Translations under genes and position numbers: made by a program
Shown: positions 38,099 through 46,764 of the stretch, piece after piece
Position numbering within the stretch: the stretch's first letter is position 1
How the letters are laid out: the number at the start of each line of letters is the position of its first letter
Notes under the pieces: generated by a model
The model's input: the letters and a program-made list of their open reading frames with translations, nothing else
The model's database searches: none
What the model was told of the DNA's origin: nothing
NCBI RefSeq assembly: GCF_015670745.1
Contig: NZ_JADPCH010000015.1
Location: forward strand, 1 to 57,114
Source of the DNA: Collinsella aerofaciens
GTDB taxonomy: Bacteria > Actinomycetota > Coriobacteriia > Coriobacteriales > Coriobacteriaceae
Length of the DNA: 57,114 bases
Direction of reading: 5' to 3'

Positions 38099-40840
38099 TC
38101 ACTCGTCGAGCAGGAGGTCCGAGGAGCCGAGGCGCTCTTCTCGCGCCGGGGCGGCGCTCACGCTTATGTAGTCGAAGACATATGCGATCTCGCTTACGGG
38201 AACCTCTACGCGATAACGCGTCGAGATGCTCGAGAAGCTCTGCCTGAAGGACTCGATGAAATCGGCACGCTCCTCCTCGAAGCGGTCCTGACCAACGTAG
38301 GTCTCAATGGGGTTTCTGGTAACAAGGCGCTCGACGAGACAGCAGAGGTGGACGTAGAGCCCAATGATGGCGTTGCTGCCGATCTTCTCGCCTGTCCTGC
38401 GCTGAAGCTCGTGCACGGCGCTCTCGATCTCGTGGAATAGCCGCTCCGGGTCGAGGATGGTGATGGAGCGGATGACGTTCTGCAGCGTCATGTTCGAGAG
38501 CAGCTTCTCGTGGAAAGAAGAGAGCTCGGAAGCGTCAAGCCACCTGCCGAACACGGCATCGACCTTAGAGGCGGACGCCGTCGACATGATGTCCTCGAGG
38601 GCGACGAAGGGGACGGAGGCGACCCCGGGGTCTCCCGTGCCGATGACGGCGCAGACGCGGTGCTCGGAGAAAACGGCGTCATTCGACCCGTTCGCGACGA
38701 GCTGCTTGAAGGGCCTCGTGAGCAGGCGCGCGCCTATGGTGCGCGGGAGGCTCTGCGAGACGAGCTGGCGTATCCTCTCCGCGGCGTCGACCCCGGACTC
38801 GGAGCAGAAGACGATGGCGTCCTCACGGTTGACGCGCTCGATCACCTTGCAGTGCGTCACGCACGCGGCGGTCGCATCGCCAAGAACCTCGGCGATGGAC
38901 TTGCCGCCGAGCAGCCCGACCCCGATCTCGAGCGCAAGACCGGTAGAGACGTTGTTCACCACGCCGATAGTGGAGTCGGTAACGTTCTCGAGGGCCTTAT
39001 AGGCCTCCTCCAAGGAGCCCATGTCGACGAGGAACACGACCCCGGTGCAGTAGGAATGGCGGTCGACGAGGCGCTGGAGCGGACCGACGATGTCCTTCAG
39101 CTGCTGGTCGTAGGGCATGTCGACCGCCTCGTACACATGCATGCCGAGCATACGGTTCGCCGCGTCGGCGATGCTCGTCGCCGTTGAGTAGCCGTGGGAC
39201 AAGATGACGCAGAGCGTTCGAAGGGCCTTCGCGTCGCGAGACTCCGATGCGACGCACAGCGTCAGAAGCGTCTTCGTGAAGTGATCGAGCGAGATTCCCA
39301 GCGCCCCTTCCACGTCTGCGGCGACCTGATCGGAGACGCTCGAGGCAAACGGTAATTCGGAGGTCACGGCACCGAGGAGATGGGAGATTTGCTCCGCACA
39401 GGCAGACTTTCGCTTAGCCAGGCCGATGCCCGGCCACAACTGCAGGCAAATCTCCTGGGCCAGTAGAAAAGCGACCTTCCTCGAAAGCTCGATGCCATAA
39501 GAAGAGCCTGCGTCGGCAAGGACCGCGCCCACGATGCGCTCGAAGGCGCGCGACCTCGAGGAGGTAACGCCGCGGCCGAAGATCAAGTGATCCTCAACGC
39601 CGCGCACAGCGGAGACAGCTTGCGAGACGAGCTCGGAGACAGAGAGCTCCCCGGCGCAGAATCGCTCATCGAGAGAGCACAAGGCATCGAGCGCCTGCTC
39701 GACCGGCCCTGTGCTCCCGGCGGCATCCAGGGACGCGTCGATCAGAACGCCATCATCGGGCTGTTGATCGATCTGCGCGGAGGAGAGGAGCCCGCTGGGA
39801 AGAAGATACGGGCGAACGACGACGTAGTCGACCTCGCGATTGAGGAACGCTTTGGCGCAGCAGTTCGTCACGCAGGCGCGCAAGCCGGCGATGTTATCGG
39901 AAAAGTCCGCGTTCACGAGGCAACGGTATGCGCCGCGGCTAATCTTCACATCAGAACCGATTCGGCACCCCTCGCTGCGCAGGAAGCTCAAGATGAGATC
40001 CTCGCGCTCCTCGGGGGTCCGCTCCTTGAGTGAGGGGACGCGGGCACAGATGGGCATTTTGCTGTAGGCCGAGGAAACCTTCAGGTCATCGGCGGAAAGC
40101 GTCGTCGAAAGAACGAGGCGAGCGCGCGGCGCATCCTGGGAGGCATCGAGCCCGAGGGCCGTCGCAAGGCAGTGCTCCATCGCAGAGGGAGAGAGTGCCT
40201 CGATGCCGTTGACAAAAACCACACCCCCGCGCGATTTCGCGATCGACTCGTCAAGAAGCCCGTTGAACGAGGCGGCGTCCGGGACCCCGGCGCAGTCGAT
40301 GCGCACATAGGAGGAGTCGCGGGACAGCAAGCCCTGGTTCTTGCCGTACTCGTACACAAGACGAGAAAGGAAAGACTTGCCGACACCCACGCCGCCGCTC
40401 AAGAGGATGGGCAGGCCGAACGGAGGGTACTGAACCGCAGCCTTGCACTGCTCGACAACGGAGCTGAGGCTCAGGTCGAAGCCCACGGCACGCGCGAAGT
40501 CGCGGTGATCGGCGATTCCCGTCGCCTGGATGAGGTCGGCGAGCGAGGCGTACTCGCTTGCAGAGAGCTTTACCTGAAAACGCTTCTGGAACGCGCGGCG
40601 ATGAAAATAACGGACAGGCCTGCCCGCCACCTTAACCACAAGGCCGGCGCGAACAAGGTCGTTGAGGTACTGGCTCGCCAGGCTCCTGGAGATGATGAGC
40701 GTCTCGGCGATGTCGGAGGTGGACAGACGGACAAGGTCATCGAGCGAGACGGCAGAGGTGAGGGCCTCGAGATGCTCGAGAATCCTGTCCCTCATGTCGA
40801 CGGGTTTCTTTGCCAAGCTGTCCTGTGTGGTCTTGTCCAT
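38099..40840 (-). CDS. LevR-like PTS regulator with degenerate sigma-54 ATPase domain
   Basis: 913 aa. N-terminal winged helix (about 35-75: SDIAETLIISRSLASQYLNDLVRAGLVV). AAA+ domain with Walker A LLSGGVGVGKSFLSRLVYEYG (about 147-167). A PRD, an EIIA-Man-like domain (LCVILSHGYSTATSIADAANRMLGM) and a C-terminal PRD (IGLYVHLCCLVERL) follow. The LFGxxKGAFTGA loop that touches sigma-54 is absent, and Walker B reads VVFVNGIEAL without the Asp-Glu pair. It therefore probably controls the PTS operon without sigma-54, using PTS phosphorylation as its signal. Confidence 0.85.
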   Translation of the reverse strand: MDKTTQDSLAKKPVDMRDRILEHLEALTSAVSLDDLVRLSTSDIAETLIISRSLASQYLNDLVRAGLVVKVAGRPVRYFHRRAFQKRFQVKLSASEYASLADLIQATGIADHRDFARAVGFDLSLSSVVEQCKAAVQYPPFGLPILLSGGVGVGKSFLSRLVYEYGKNQGLLSRDSSYVRIDCAGVPDAASFNGLLDESIAKSRGGVVFVNGIEALSPSAMEHCLATALGLDASQDAPRARLVLSTTLSADDLKVSSAYSKMPICARVPSLKERTPEEREDLILSFLRSEGCRIGSDVKISRGAYRCLVNADFSDNIAGLRACVTNCCAKAFLNREVDYVVVRPYLLPSGLLSSAQIDQQPDDGVLIDASLDAAGSTGPVEQALDALCSLDERFCAGELSVSELVSQAVSAVRGVEDHLIFGRGVTSSRSRAFERIVGAVLADAGSSYGIELSRKVAFLLAQEICLQLWPGIGLAKRKSACAEQISHLLGAVTSELPFASSVSDQVAADVEGALGISLDHFTKTLLTLCVASESRDAKALRTLCVILSHGYSTATSIADAANRMLGMHVYEAVDMPYDQQLKDIVGPLQRLVDRHSYCTGVVFLVDMGSLEEAYKALENVTDSTIGVVNNVSTGLALEIGVGLLGGKSIAEVLGDATAACVTHCKVIERVNREDAIVFCSESGVDAAERIRQLVSQSLPRTIGARLLTRPFKQLVANGSNDAVFSEHRVCAVIGTGDPGVASVPFVALEDIMSTASASKVDAVFGRWLDASELSSFHEKLLSNMTLQNVIRSITILDPERLFHEIESAVHELQRRTGEKIGSNAIIGLYVHLCCLVERLVTRNPIETYVGQDRFEEERADFIESFRQSFSSISTRYRVEVPVSEIAYVFDYISVSAAPAREERLGSSDLLLDE

Positions 40841-41017
40841 GACTTCTTACCTCCTCGTACAAGGAGTATAAGGGGAGAACAGAGAACGGAAGGGGGCGCG
40901 TGGGGGAATCAACAGCTCCGAGGAAAAGTCCACCACTTGAGGGACAGAAAACAACGGTCATTGAACATTCAGGGCCGACGCTCAACACTTCGGCTCGACA
41001 CTTCGCTTTGGAAAGGG

Positions 41018-41105
41018 CCCTGCGCGATGGTGCAGCCCTCCATCTCGCAGCACAGGTCGCCGAAGGTCGCGAGGATGCGCTCCTTCTGTTCCGCGGGCGA
41101 GACGA
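41018..41105 (-). pseudogene. MTA/SAH nucleosidase (mtnN) fragment
   Basis: The minus strand reads VSPAEQKERILATFGDLCCEMEGCTIAQG, matching the catalytic region of 5'-methylthioadenosine/S-adenosylhomocysteine nucleosidase (normally CEMEGAAIAQ). Only about 30 codons remain, joined directly to a DUF3800 fragment. Confidence 0.6.
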
Positions 41106-41437
41106 CTCGGTGGGCAAGGTCCTCTCAAAAGGGGTCGTCCGACGCCGCAAGACCTCGATGACCGACTACCGCCTCGAGCAAGCGGCGGATTACCTCTGCA
41201 CTATCGAACTTGCCTTGGTCAAGTGCGAGGCCAAGGAGAACGGTGAGACGTACAACAAGTTCTTCGGAGGTATAGGCTCTTTCAAGAGGAACTGGCTCAA
41301 GCAAGCCCGCAGCAAGCGGATATAGCTGGTCTCGCGGTTTCGCAAGGAACGGTCAGTTCTCCTCTGGCGAGGAACCCCGGGCGACGTGCTTCGAGCAGCG
41401 GAAGCTGAAGCGCAAGCAGAAGCAGCGCGGGCATTGA
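41106..41437 (+). pseudogene. Duplicated DUF3800 3' end plus DUF2992 tail
   Basis: 41106-41325 is nearly identical to 26209-26428 and encodes the last 72 residues of the DUF3800 protein (SVGKVLSKGVVRRRKTSMTD to LKQARSKRI), with V-to-A, Y-to-C and F-to-L changes. 41388-41437 encodes FEQRKLKRKQKQRGH, the end of a DUF2992 protein. Both parts lack starts. The similarity to 26429-26540 continues at lower identity. Confidence 0.75.
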
Positions 41438-41529
41438 TCGGTGCCGACATGGGCCCAGACGTGAACAGTGCTACATCCCCTGATCACGGGGCGCGAAACC
41501 GCAAAGGTTGCACAGAGGTTGCAAAATAA

Positions 41530-41565
41530 GAAGCCCCCGACCTGTTTTCGCAGGTCAGAGGCTTG
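41530..41565 (-). terminator. guaA terminator
   Basis: AAGCC...GACCTG-TTTTCG-CAGGTC...GGCTT hairpin 18 bp beyond the guaA stop, followed on the minus strand by CTTATTTT. Confidence 0.7.
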
Positions 41566-41582
41566 AAATCAACGAATATCGT

Positions 41583-43181
41583 TTATTCCCACTCGATGGT
41601 CGCGGGCGGCTTGGACGTGATGTCGTAGCACACGCGGTTGGCGCCGGGAACCTCGGCAACGATGCGGCCGGAGATGCGGGCCAGCACGTCGTAGGGCAGT
41701 TTGGCCCAGTCGGCGGTCATGGCATCGCTGGACTCGACGGCACGCAGGATGATCGGGCGCTGATAGGTGCGCTCGTCGCCCATAACGCCGACGGACTTAA
41801 TGTCGGGCAAAACCGCAAAGTACTGCCAGCAGCTGTGCTCGGAGTTGCGCTCGCCGGTCTGCTCAAACAGACGCTGGTTGTAAGCGTCGAGCTCCTCGCG
41901 CACGATAGCGTCGGCGTTCTTGAGGATCTCGAGCTTCTCCTTGTCGACCGCACCGATGATGCGGATGGCAAGACCCGGGCCCGGGAAAGGCTGGCGAAAC
42001 ACGATGTGACCCGGCAGGCCCAGCGCCAGACCAAGCGCGCGGACCTCGTCCTTAAAGAAGTGGTCGAGCGGCTCAATGAGGTCAAAGTGCACGCCCTCGG
42101 GGAACGGGATCAGGTTGTGGTGGCTCTTGATGGTGGCCGTCTTGCCGCCCGTCTTGCGAGCTCCGGACTCGATGATGTCGGGGTAGATAGTGCCCTGAGC
42201 CAGGTACTTGACCGGCTTGCCATCGGTCTCGAGCTGCTGCGCCACGGCGAAGAACTCTTTCCAGAACTGCGTACCGATGATGCGGCGCTTCTCCTCGGGC
42301 TCGGTCACGCCGGCCAGAAGCTCGGCATAACGGTCCTCGGCGTGGACGTGAATAAAGTCGACGTCAAACTGCTTGGTGAAGACCTCCTCCACTTGCTCGG
42401 GCTCGCCCTTGCGCAGCAGGCCGTGGTTGATGAACACGCAGGTCATCTGCTTGCCCACGGCGCGGGCGCCCAGCGCAGCCACGACGGAGGAGTCGACGCC
42501 ACCGGACAGAGCCAGAATCACGCGGTCGTCGCCGACCTTCTCGCGAAACTCGGCCGTCATGGTCTCGACCAGGTTGTCCATGCTCCAGTTGGGCTCCAGG
42601 CCGCAGATCTCAAACAGGAAGTTGCTCAGCAGCTGCTGACCGTACTCGGAATGCTTGACCTCGGGGTGAAACTGCGTGGTGAAGATCTTGCGCTCGACGC
42701 ACTCCATGGCGGCAACCGGGCACACGTCGGTGCTGGCGGTAACGGTAAAGCCCTCGGGTACCTCGGACACGGCGTCGCGGTGGCTCATCCACACAGTCTG
42801 CTCCATGGGCGTGGAGTTAAAGAGCTTGGCGCCGGCCGTGCGCGTGATGGTGGCGCGGCCGTACTCGCCCACCTCGGAGTGGCCGACCTTGCCGCCAAGC
42901 GTCACGGCCGTGATCTGATGGCCATAGCAAAAGCCCAGGACGGGAAGGCCCAGGTCAAAGATGGCAGGATCGATGGACGGAGCGTCCTCGGCATACACAG
43001 AAGCCGGGCCGCCGGAAAGGATGAGCGCAGAGGCGTTCATCTCGCGAATCTCGTCGGCCGAGATGTCGCAGGGGACAATCTCGGAATACACGTTGAGGTC
43101 GCGGACGCGACGGGCAATGAGCTGACCGTACTGCGCACCAAAGTCGAGTACGAGGACCTTTGCGGAAGCCTTTTGATCCAT
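41583..43181 (-). CDS. guaA: GMP synthase (glutamine-hydrolysing)
   Basis: Start at 43181 (MDQKASAKVLVLDFGAQYGQL) after GAGGGGGAACC; 532 aa, normal length. Class I amidotransferase: GFCYGHQ nucleophile Cys and FHPEV His. ATP pyrophosphatase P-loop LALSGGVDSSVVAAL. C-terminal dimerisation domain ends with RPIILRAVESSDAMTADWAKLP and KPPATIEWE. It converts XMP to GMP in de novo purine synthesis. Monocistronic, with its own terminator. Confidence 0.97.
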   Translation of the reverse strand: MDQKASAKVLVLDFGAQYGQLIARRVRDLNVYSEIVPCDISADEIREMNASALILSGGPASVYAEDAPSIDPAIFDLGLPVLGFCYGHQITAVTLGGKVGHSEVGEYGRATITRTAGAKLFNSTPMEQTVWMSHRDAVSEVPEGFTVTASTDVCPVAAMECVERKIFTTQFHPEVKHSEYGQQLLSNFLFEICGLEPNWSMDNLVETMTAEFREKVGDDRVILALSGGVDSSVVAALGARAVGKQMTCVFINHGLLRKGEPEQVEEVFTKQFDVDFIHVHAEDRYAELLAGVTEPEEKRRIIGTQFWKEFFAVAQQLETDGKPVKYLAQGTIYPDIIESGARKTGGKTATIKSHHNLIPFPEGVHFDLIEPLDHFFKDEVRALGLALGLPGHIVFRQPFPGPGLAIRIIGAVDKEKLEILKNADAIVREELDAYNQRLFEQTGERNSEHSCWQYFAVLPDIKSVGVMGDERTYQRPIILRAVESSDAMTADWAKLPYDVLARISGRIVAEVPGANRVCYDITSKPPATIEWE

Positions 43182-43448
43182 GGTTCCCCCTCTTGTTGGC
43201 GGGGAGCCGGTGCCCACCCGCGTGAATGAACGAAAATAGCCTTCATAGTGTACACGTTATATGGGGTTTCTCGCCCCTCGCAGCCATCAGCGCACGGCAA
43301 ACGCACGACCTAGGCCCCTATTTGACGGCAATTGAAGTGTTACCAAACGTTACAGATGATGTAATACGTTTGAACATTGGACGCCCTGTGCCACAATACT
43401 GCCGAACGACTCCGCCCTTGCGGCGGCAAATACGATAGGAATACCAGC

Positions 43449-44462
43449 ATGAAGCGCATCCTTCTCATCGCCACGGGCGGCACCATCGCATCGACCGAGG
43501 ACGGCAACGGCCTCTCCCCCGCCCTGACCGGTGAGGAGCTCGCCCAGAGCGTCCCCGAGATCTCGGGCCTCTGCGAGCTCGACGTCGTGCAGCCCATGAA
43601 CATCGACAGCACCAATATGCGCCCGAGCGACTGGATGCGTATCCGCGACGTCATCGTCAAGGGCTATGCCGACCACGACGGCTTCGTGATTCTACACGGC
43701 ACCGACACCATGAGCTACACCGCGGCAGCACTTTCCTATCTGATTCAGGACAGCCCCAAGCCCATCGTGCTCACCGGCTCGCAAAAGCCCATGGGCAACC
43801 CCTTTACCGACGCCAAGCTCAACCTGTACCAGAGCCTGCTCTATGCGCTCGACGAGCATTCGCACGATGTGTCGATCGTGTTTGGCGGCGTCGCCATTGC
43901 CGGCACGCGCGCCCGCAAGCAGCGCACCATGAGCTTTAACGCGTTCATTAGCGTCAACTATCCGCCCATTGCCTACATCCGCAACGACCGCATTGTGCGC
44001 AACGGGCTCCACGGCACTCATCAGGGCGAAAACCCGGTGCGTTTCTACGACAGCATCGACCCGCGCGTATTTGTACTCAAGCTTACGCCCGGCGTAAACC
44101 CGGGCATCCTCGACGCCCTTGCCGATAGCTACGACGCCGTGATTCTGGAGACCTTTGGCATTGGCGGTATTCCCGAGTTTGGCGAGTCGGGCGAGTCGTT
44201 CCAAGAGGCAATTTTCCGCTGGGTCGATTCGGGTCGCACCGTCGTTATGACCACGCAGGTCCCCGAAGAGGGCCTCGATCTGGGCATTTATGAGGTCGGC
44301 CGTGCTTACGCCAATCATCCGGGCATTCTGCGCGGCGACGACATGACCACCGAGACGCTCGTGGCCAAGACCATGTGGGCACTCGGCCAGTCACGCGATG
44401 CGGCCGAGATCCAGCGCCTGTTCTACAGCCAAGTCAACCACGACCGCATCCCGATGGAGTAA
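43449..44462 (+). CDS. ansA: L-asparaginase, type I
   Basis: Start at 43449 (MKRILLIATGGTIASTEDGN); 337 aa. Catalytic Thr in LIATGGTIAS and the second triad FVILHGTDTMSYTAAALSYL are present. SQKPMGNPFTDAKLNLYQSL and GGVAIAGTRARKQRT are typical of cytoplasmic type I enzymes. No signal peptide. It hydrolyses asparagine to aspartate and ammonia. A stretch with TTACCA and TAATAC spaced 16 bp (43338-43366 area) is a possible promoter. Confidence 0.93.
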   Translation: MKRILLIATGGTIASTEDGNGLSPALTGEELAQSVPEISGLCELDVVQPMNIDSTNMRPSDWMRIRDVIVKGYADHDGFVILHGTDTMSYTAAALSYLIQDSPKPIVLTGSQKPMGNPFTDAKLNLYQSLLYALDEHSHDVSIVFGGVAIAGTRARKQRTMSFNAFISVNYPPIAYIRNDRIVRNGLHGTHQGENPVRFYDSIDPRVFVLKLTPGVNPGILDALADSYDAVILETFGIGGIPEFGESGESFQEAIFRWVDSGRTVVMTTQVPEEGLDLGIYEVGRAYANHPGILRGDDMTTETLVAKTMWALGQSRDAAEIQRLFYSQVNHDRIPME

Positions 44463-44484
44463 TTCAGTTGTCGACGGGTATCCC

Positions 44485-44703
44485 CTATTCGATACCCTCG
44501 AGAAGCTCTGACACCGTCATGCCGAGTGCGGGCGCGATCTTAAATAGAACCTTGAGCGTGAAATTTGCCGTCCCATCTTCGATTCGGTCGAGGTAGGGTC
44601 GGCTGATTCCTGTCGCCACACAAAAATCAACCTTGGAGATACCAAGGTCCCTGCGTGTCTCTTCGACCCGCCTGCCAAGAATCTGTTTCGCACGTTCGTC
44701 CAT
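44485..44703 (-). CDS. XRE-family helix-turn-helix regulator
   Basis: 72 aa, a single Cro/CI-type domain: RRVEETRRDLGISKVDFCVATGISRPYLDRIEDGTANFTLKVLFKIAPALGMTVSELL. It is convergent with ansA and divergent from the 129-aa gene. A perfect 22-bp palindrome lies in the shared intergenic region, so it likely represses both promoters. The ribosome-binding site is weak. Confidence 0.85.
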   Translation of the reverse strand: MDERAKQILGRRVEETRRDLGISKVDFCVATGISRPYLDRIEDGTANFTLKVLFKIAPALGMTVSELLEGIE

Positions 44704-44733
44704 GCAGCCGAGTTTGAAATGGAGCCGAACATA

Positions 44734-44755
44734 AACGTAAACTATAGTTTACGTT
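44734..44755. promoter_or_regulatory. Palindromic operator shared by divergent promoters
   Basis: A perfect 22-bp palindrome with half-site AACGTAAACTA. Its centre holds TATAGT in both orientations, serving as -10 for the genes on either side (31 and 40 bp from their start codons). Binding by the XRE protein would shut both. Confidence 0.7.
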
Positions 44756-44779
44756 TTCCCGAATACACAGGAGTTTTCT

Positions 44780-45169
44780 ATGTCGGGTTCTTCGGTCCGC
44801 ATGTACCGAGCCACGCTTCGCACAAACAGCGCGCCGCCCAAGCTCGTCGTCGTTGAAGCTGAATGCCTTTCGCCCGATGAGCGCACAGCATTTGCATTGC
44901 TATCAAGTCGCGTCGCCGCCGTTCTGGTCCCTTGCCCGGCGCGAGGTGAACTTGCCATCCGATGCCAAACGCACGGCTGCTCGCTCAATCAGGCTGCCGT
45001 AATCGCAACCAGCCAACGCGGCCTGCCGCTCCTTTTAGAAGCCGGCATAGCACTCGCCCTTCGCGGCGCCGGATACGAAAACGAGGCCGCCGCCGATGCA
45101 GTCTTTCAACCACGATCGAGCGGCGGCCTCGCAGCAGCCATCGAATATGCTTGCAGGCTCGTTGCCTAA
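44780..45169 (+). CDS. Hypothetical protein, 129 aa
   Basis: Ideal ribosome-binding site AGGAG six bases before ATG. Alpha/beta protein beginning MYRATLRTNSAPPKLVVVEAECLS, with AAVLVPCPARGELAIRCQTHGCSLNQAAVIATSQRG and LLLEAGIALALRGAGYE. Three Cys (residues 29, 53 and 62-67 region) and a Rossmann-like feel, but no family recognised. Paired divergently with an XRE regulator through a perfect palindrome, a layout seen for regulator/effector pairs. Confidence 0.65.
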   Translation: MSGSSVRMYRATLRTNSAPPKLVVVEAECLSPDERTAFALLSSRVAAVLVPCPARGELAIRCQTHGCSLNQAAVIATSQRGLPLLLEAGIALALRGAGYENEAAADAVFQPRSSGGLAAAIEYACRLVA

Positions 45170-45178
45170 AAGGACAAG

Positions 45179-45562
45179 TTAGAAACCAAAGCCAAAGCCC
45201 GTTCCGGTAATCGCCGAGTACATAAAGTAAACGTTGATCACGTTGAGGAACACACCCGTGATACAACCGTTGCGCAGGTAGCGCTCGCACACGATGCGCG
45301 CCATGGCGGCGGAGTCATCATTGTTTTTAGCCTGGCGTCCCGCCGTAAAGTACGTCGCCACGCTCAGCAGTAGGTTGAGCACCGGCAGTGCCAGCAGCTC
45401 GTAGCTCTTACCCCAGCGCGTCACCTCGCCGGCTGCGTTAAACTTCGTTGCCACCTCGGGGCCAATGTTGGGGATAACACACGCTGCAACCACCAGCGGA
45501 ATCACCGCAAGTACGAGCAGCGCAATACCCATGTAGCCAGCTTTTTTGCCATATTTAAACAT
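45179..45562 (-). CDS. DUF1648-like membrane protein
   Basis: 127 aa with three hydrophobic helices: YMGIALLVLAVIPLVVAACV, LLALPVLNLLLSVATYFTAG and a C-terminal one (FLNVINVYFMYSAITGTGFG). PNIGPEVATKFNAAGEVTRWGKSYELL between helices 1 and 2 is the DUF1648 pattern (P..I..HF...G..D.WG.K). It follows ychF by 11 bp on the same strand. Function unknown. Confidence 0.7.
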   Translation of the reverse strand: MFKYGKKAGYMGIALLVLAVIPLVVAACVIPNIGPEVATKFNAAGEVTRWGKSYELLALPVLNLLLSVATYFTAGRQAKNNDDSAAMARIVCERYLRNGCITGVFLNVINVYFMYSAITGTGFGFGF

Positions 45563-45573
45563 GCGCGTCGTCC

Positions 45574-46650
45574 TTACACGTTAAAGCGGAAGTGCACGAC
45601 GTCGCCATCGGCCATAACATAGTCCTTGCCCTCAATACGCAGTTTGCCGGCGGCCTTGGCGCCTTGCTCACCGCCGAGCTCGATGTAGTCGTCATAGCCA
45701 ATGACCTCGGCCTTAATAAAGCCGCGCTCAAAATCGGTGTGGATGACGCCGGCGGCCTGCGGGGCGGTCGCGCCCTGACGAACCGTCCAGGCCTTGACCT
45801 CCATCTCGCCGGCCGTAAAGAACGACTGCAGGCCGAGCAGCTTGTAGGCAGCCTGAGCGAGCACGTCCAGGCCGGGCTGCTCCAGGCCCAGGCTCTCCAG
45901 GTAGTCGGCGGCGTCCTCGGGATCGAGCTCGGAAAGCTCTGCCTCGATCTTGGCGCAGATGGGCAGCGGCTTGACACCATCGATGGGCGCCAGATCGTCG
46001 TTGAGCATATCCTCGTCCACGTTGGCCACATACAGGATGGGCTTCATGGTGAGCAGGAACAGGCCCTTGGCGGCGGCACGCTCCTCGTCGGTCATCTCCA
46101 TGGATGCGGCGCGCTTGCCCTCGTTGAGCCAGGCAAGCAGGCGCTTGGCCACCTCGAACTTGGGCATGAGCTCCTTGTCGCGCTTGGCCTCCTTCTCGAG
46201 CTTGGGCAGCTGCTTCTCGAGCGTGCCCATGTCGGCCAGGATGAGCTCGGTCATGATGGTGTCGGCATCGCCGGCGGGATCGACGAACTCGCCCGTGCGG
46301 CCCACCTCACGCATGACGTTGGGGTCCTTAAAGTAGCGCACGACCTCGCAGATGGCATCGGTCTCGCGGATGTTTGCCAAGAACTGGTTGCCCAGGCCCT
46401 CGCCCTCGTTAGCGCCCTTCACCAGACCTGCAATGTCGACAAACTCGACCGTCGCCGGCACAATGCGGCCCGGGCTGACGATGTCGGCGAGCTTTTGCAG
46501 GCGGCTATCGGGCACATCGACGATACCCACGTTGGGGTCGATCGTGGCAAACGGGTAGTTGGCGGCAAGGCCGGTCTTTTTGGTAAGCGCGGTGAACAAC
46601 GTCGACTTGCCCACGTTGGGCAGGCCCACGATACCGATGGAAAGGGACAC
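45574..46650 (-). CDS. ychF: Redox-regulated ATPase YchF (Obg family)
   Basis: GTG start at 46650 with AGGAG five bases upstream; 358 aa. P-loop [17 protein letters not shown] and switch region [39 protein letters not shown] follows, and the specificity motif is altered toward ATP (YVANVDE). Coiled coil at about 130-200. C-terminal TGS domain from [34 protein letters not shown]. It binds ribosomes and modulates translation and stress responses. Confidence 0.95.
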   Translation of the reverse strand: MSLSIGIVGLPNVGKSTLFTALTKKTGLAANYPFATIDPNVGIVDVPDSRLQKLADIVSPGRIVPATVEFVDIAGLVKGANEGEGLGNQFLANIRETDAICEVVRYFKDPNVMREVGRTGEFVDPAGDADTIMTELILADMGTLEKQLPKLEKEAKRDKELMPKFEVAKRLLAWLNEGKRAASMEMTDEERAAAKGLFLLTMKPILYVANVDEDMLNDDLAPIDGVKPLPICAKIEAELSELDPEDAADYLESLGLEQPGLDVLAQAAYKLLGLQSFFTAGEMEVKAWTVRQGATAPQAAGVIHTDFERGFIKAEVIGYDDYIELGGEQGAKAAGKLRIEGKDYVMADGDVVHFRFNV

Positions 46651-46764
46651 GACAGCTCCTTTTGGTACAGGTACTTCAAACTGCATAAGTATAGCGCCGC
46701 CGCAGCATCCGGGCGAATCCGGACACCGCGGCGGCGCAAATGAAGCAAAGATTGGGGTCGCTGG

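Noticed and set aside
36743-38440. 565-codon plus-strand open frame
   Set aside because: Antisense to the PTS EIIC/EIIB genes and the regulator; the Asp/Glu/Gly-rich composition reflects GC-rich codon shadow, and the minus-strand genes have clear families.
41508-43229. 573-codon plus-strand open frame
   Set aside because: Antisense shadow of guaA with no recognisable protein motif.
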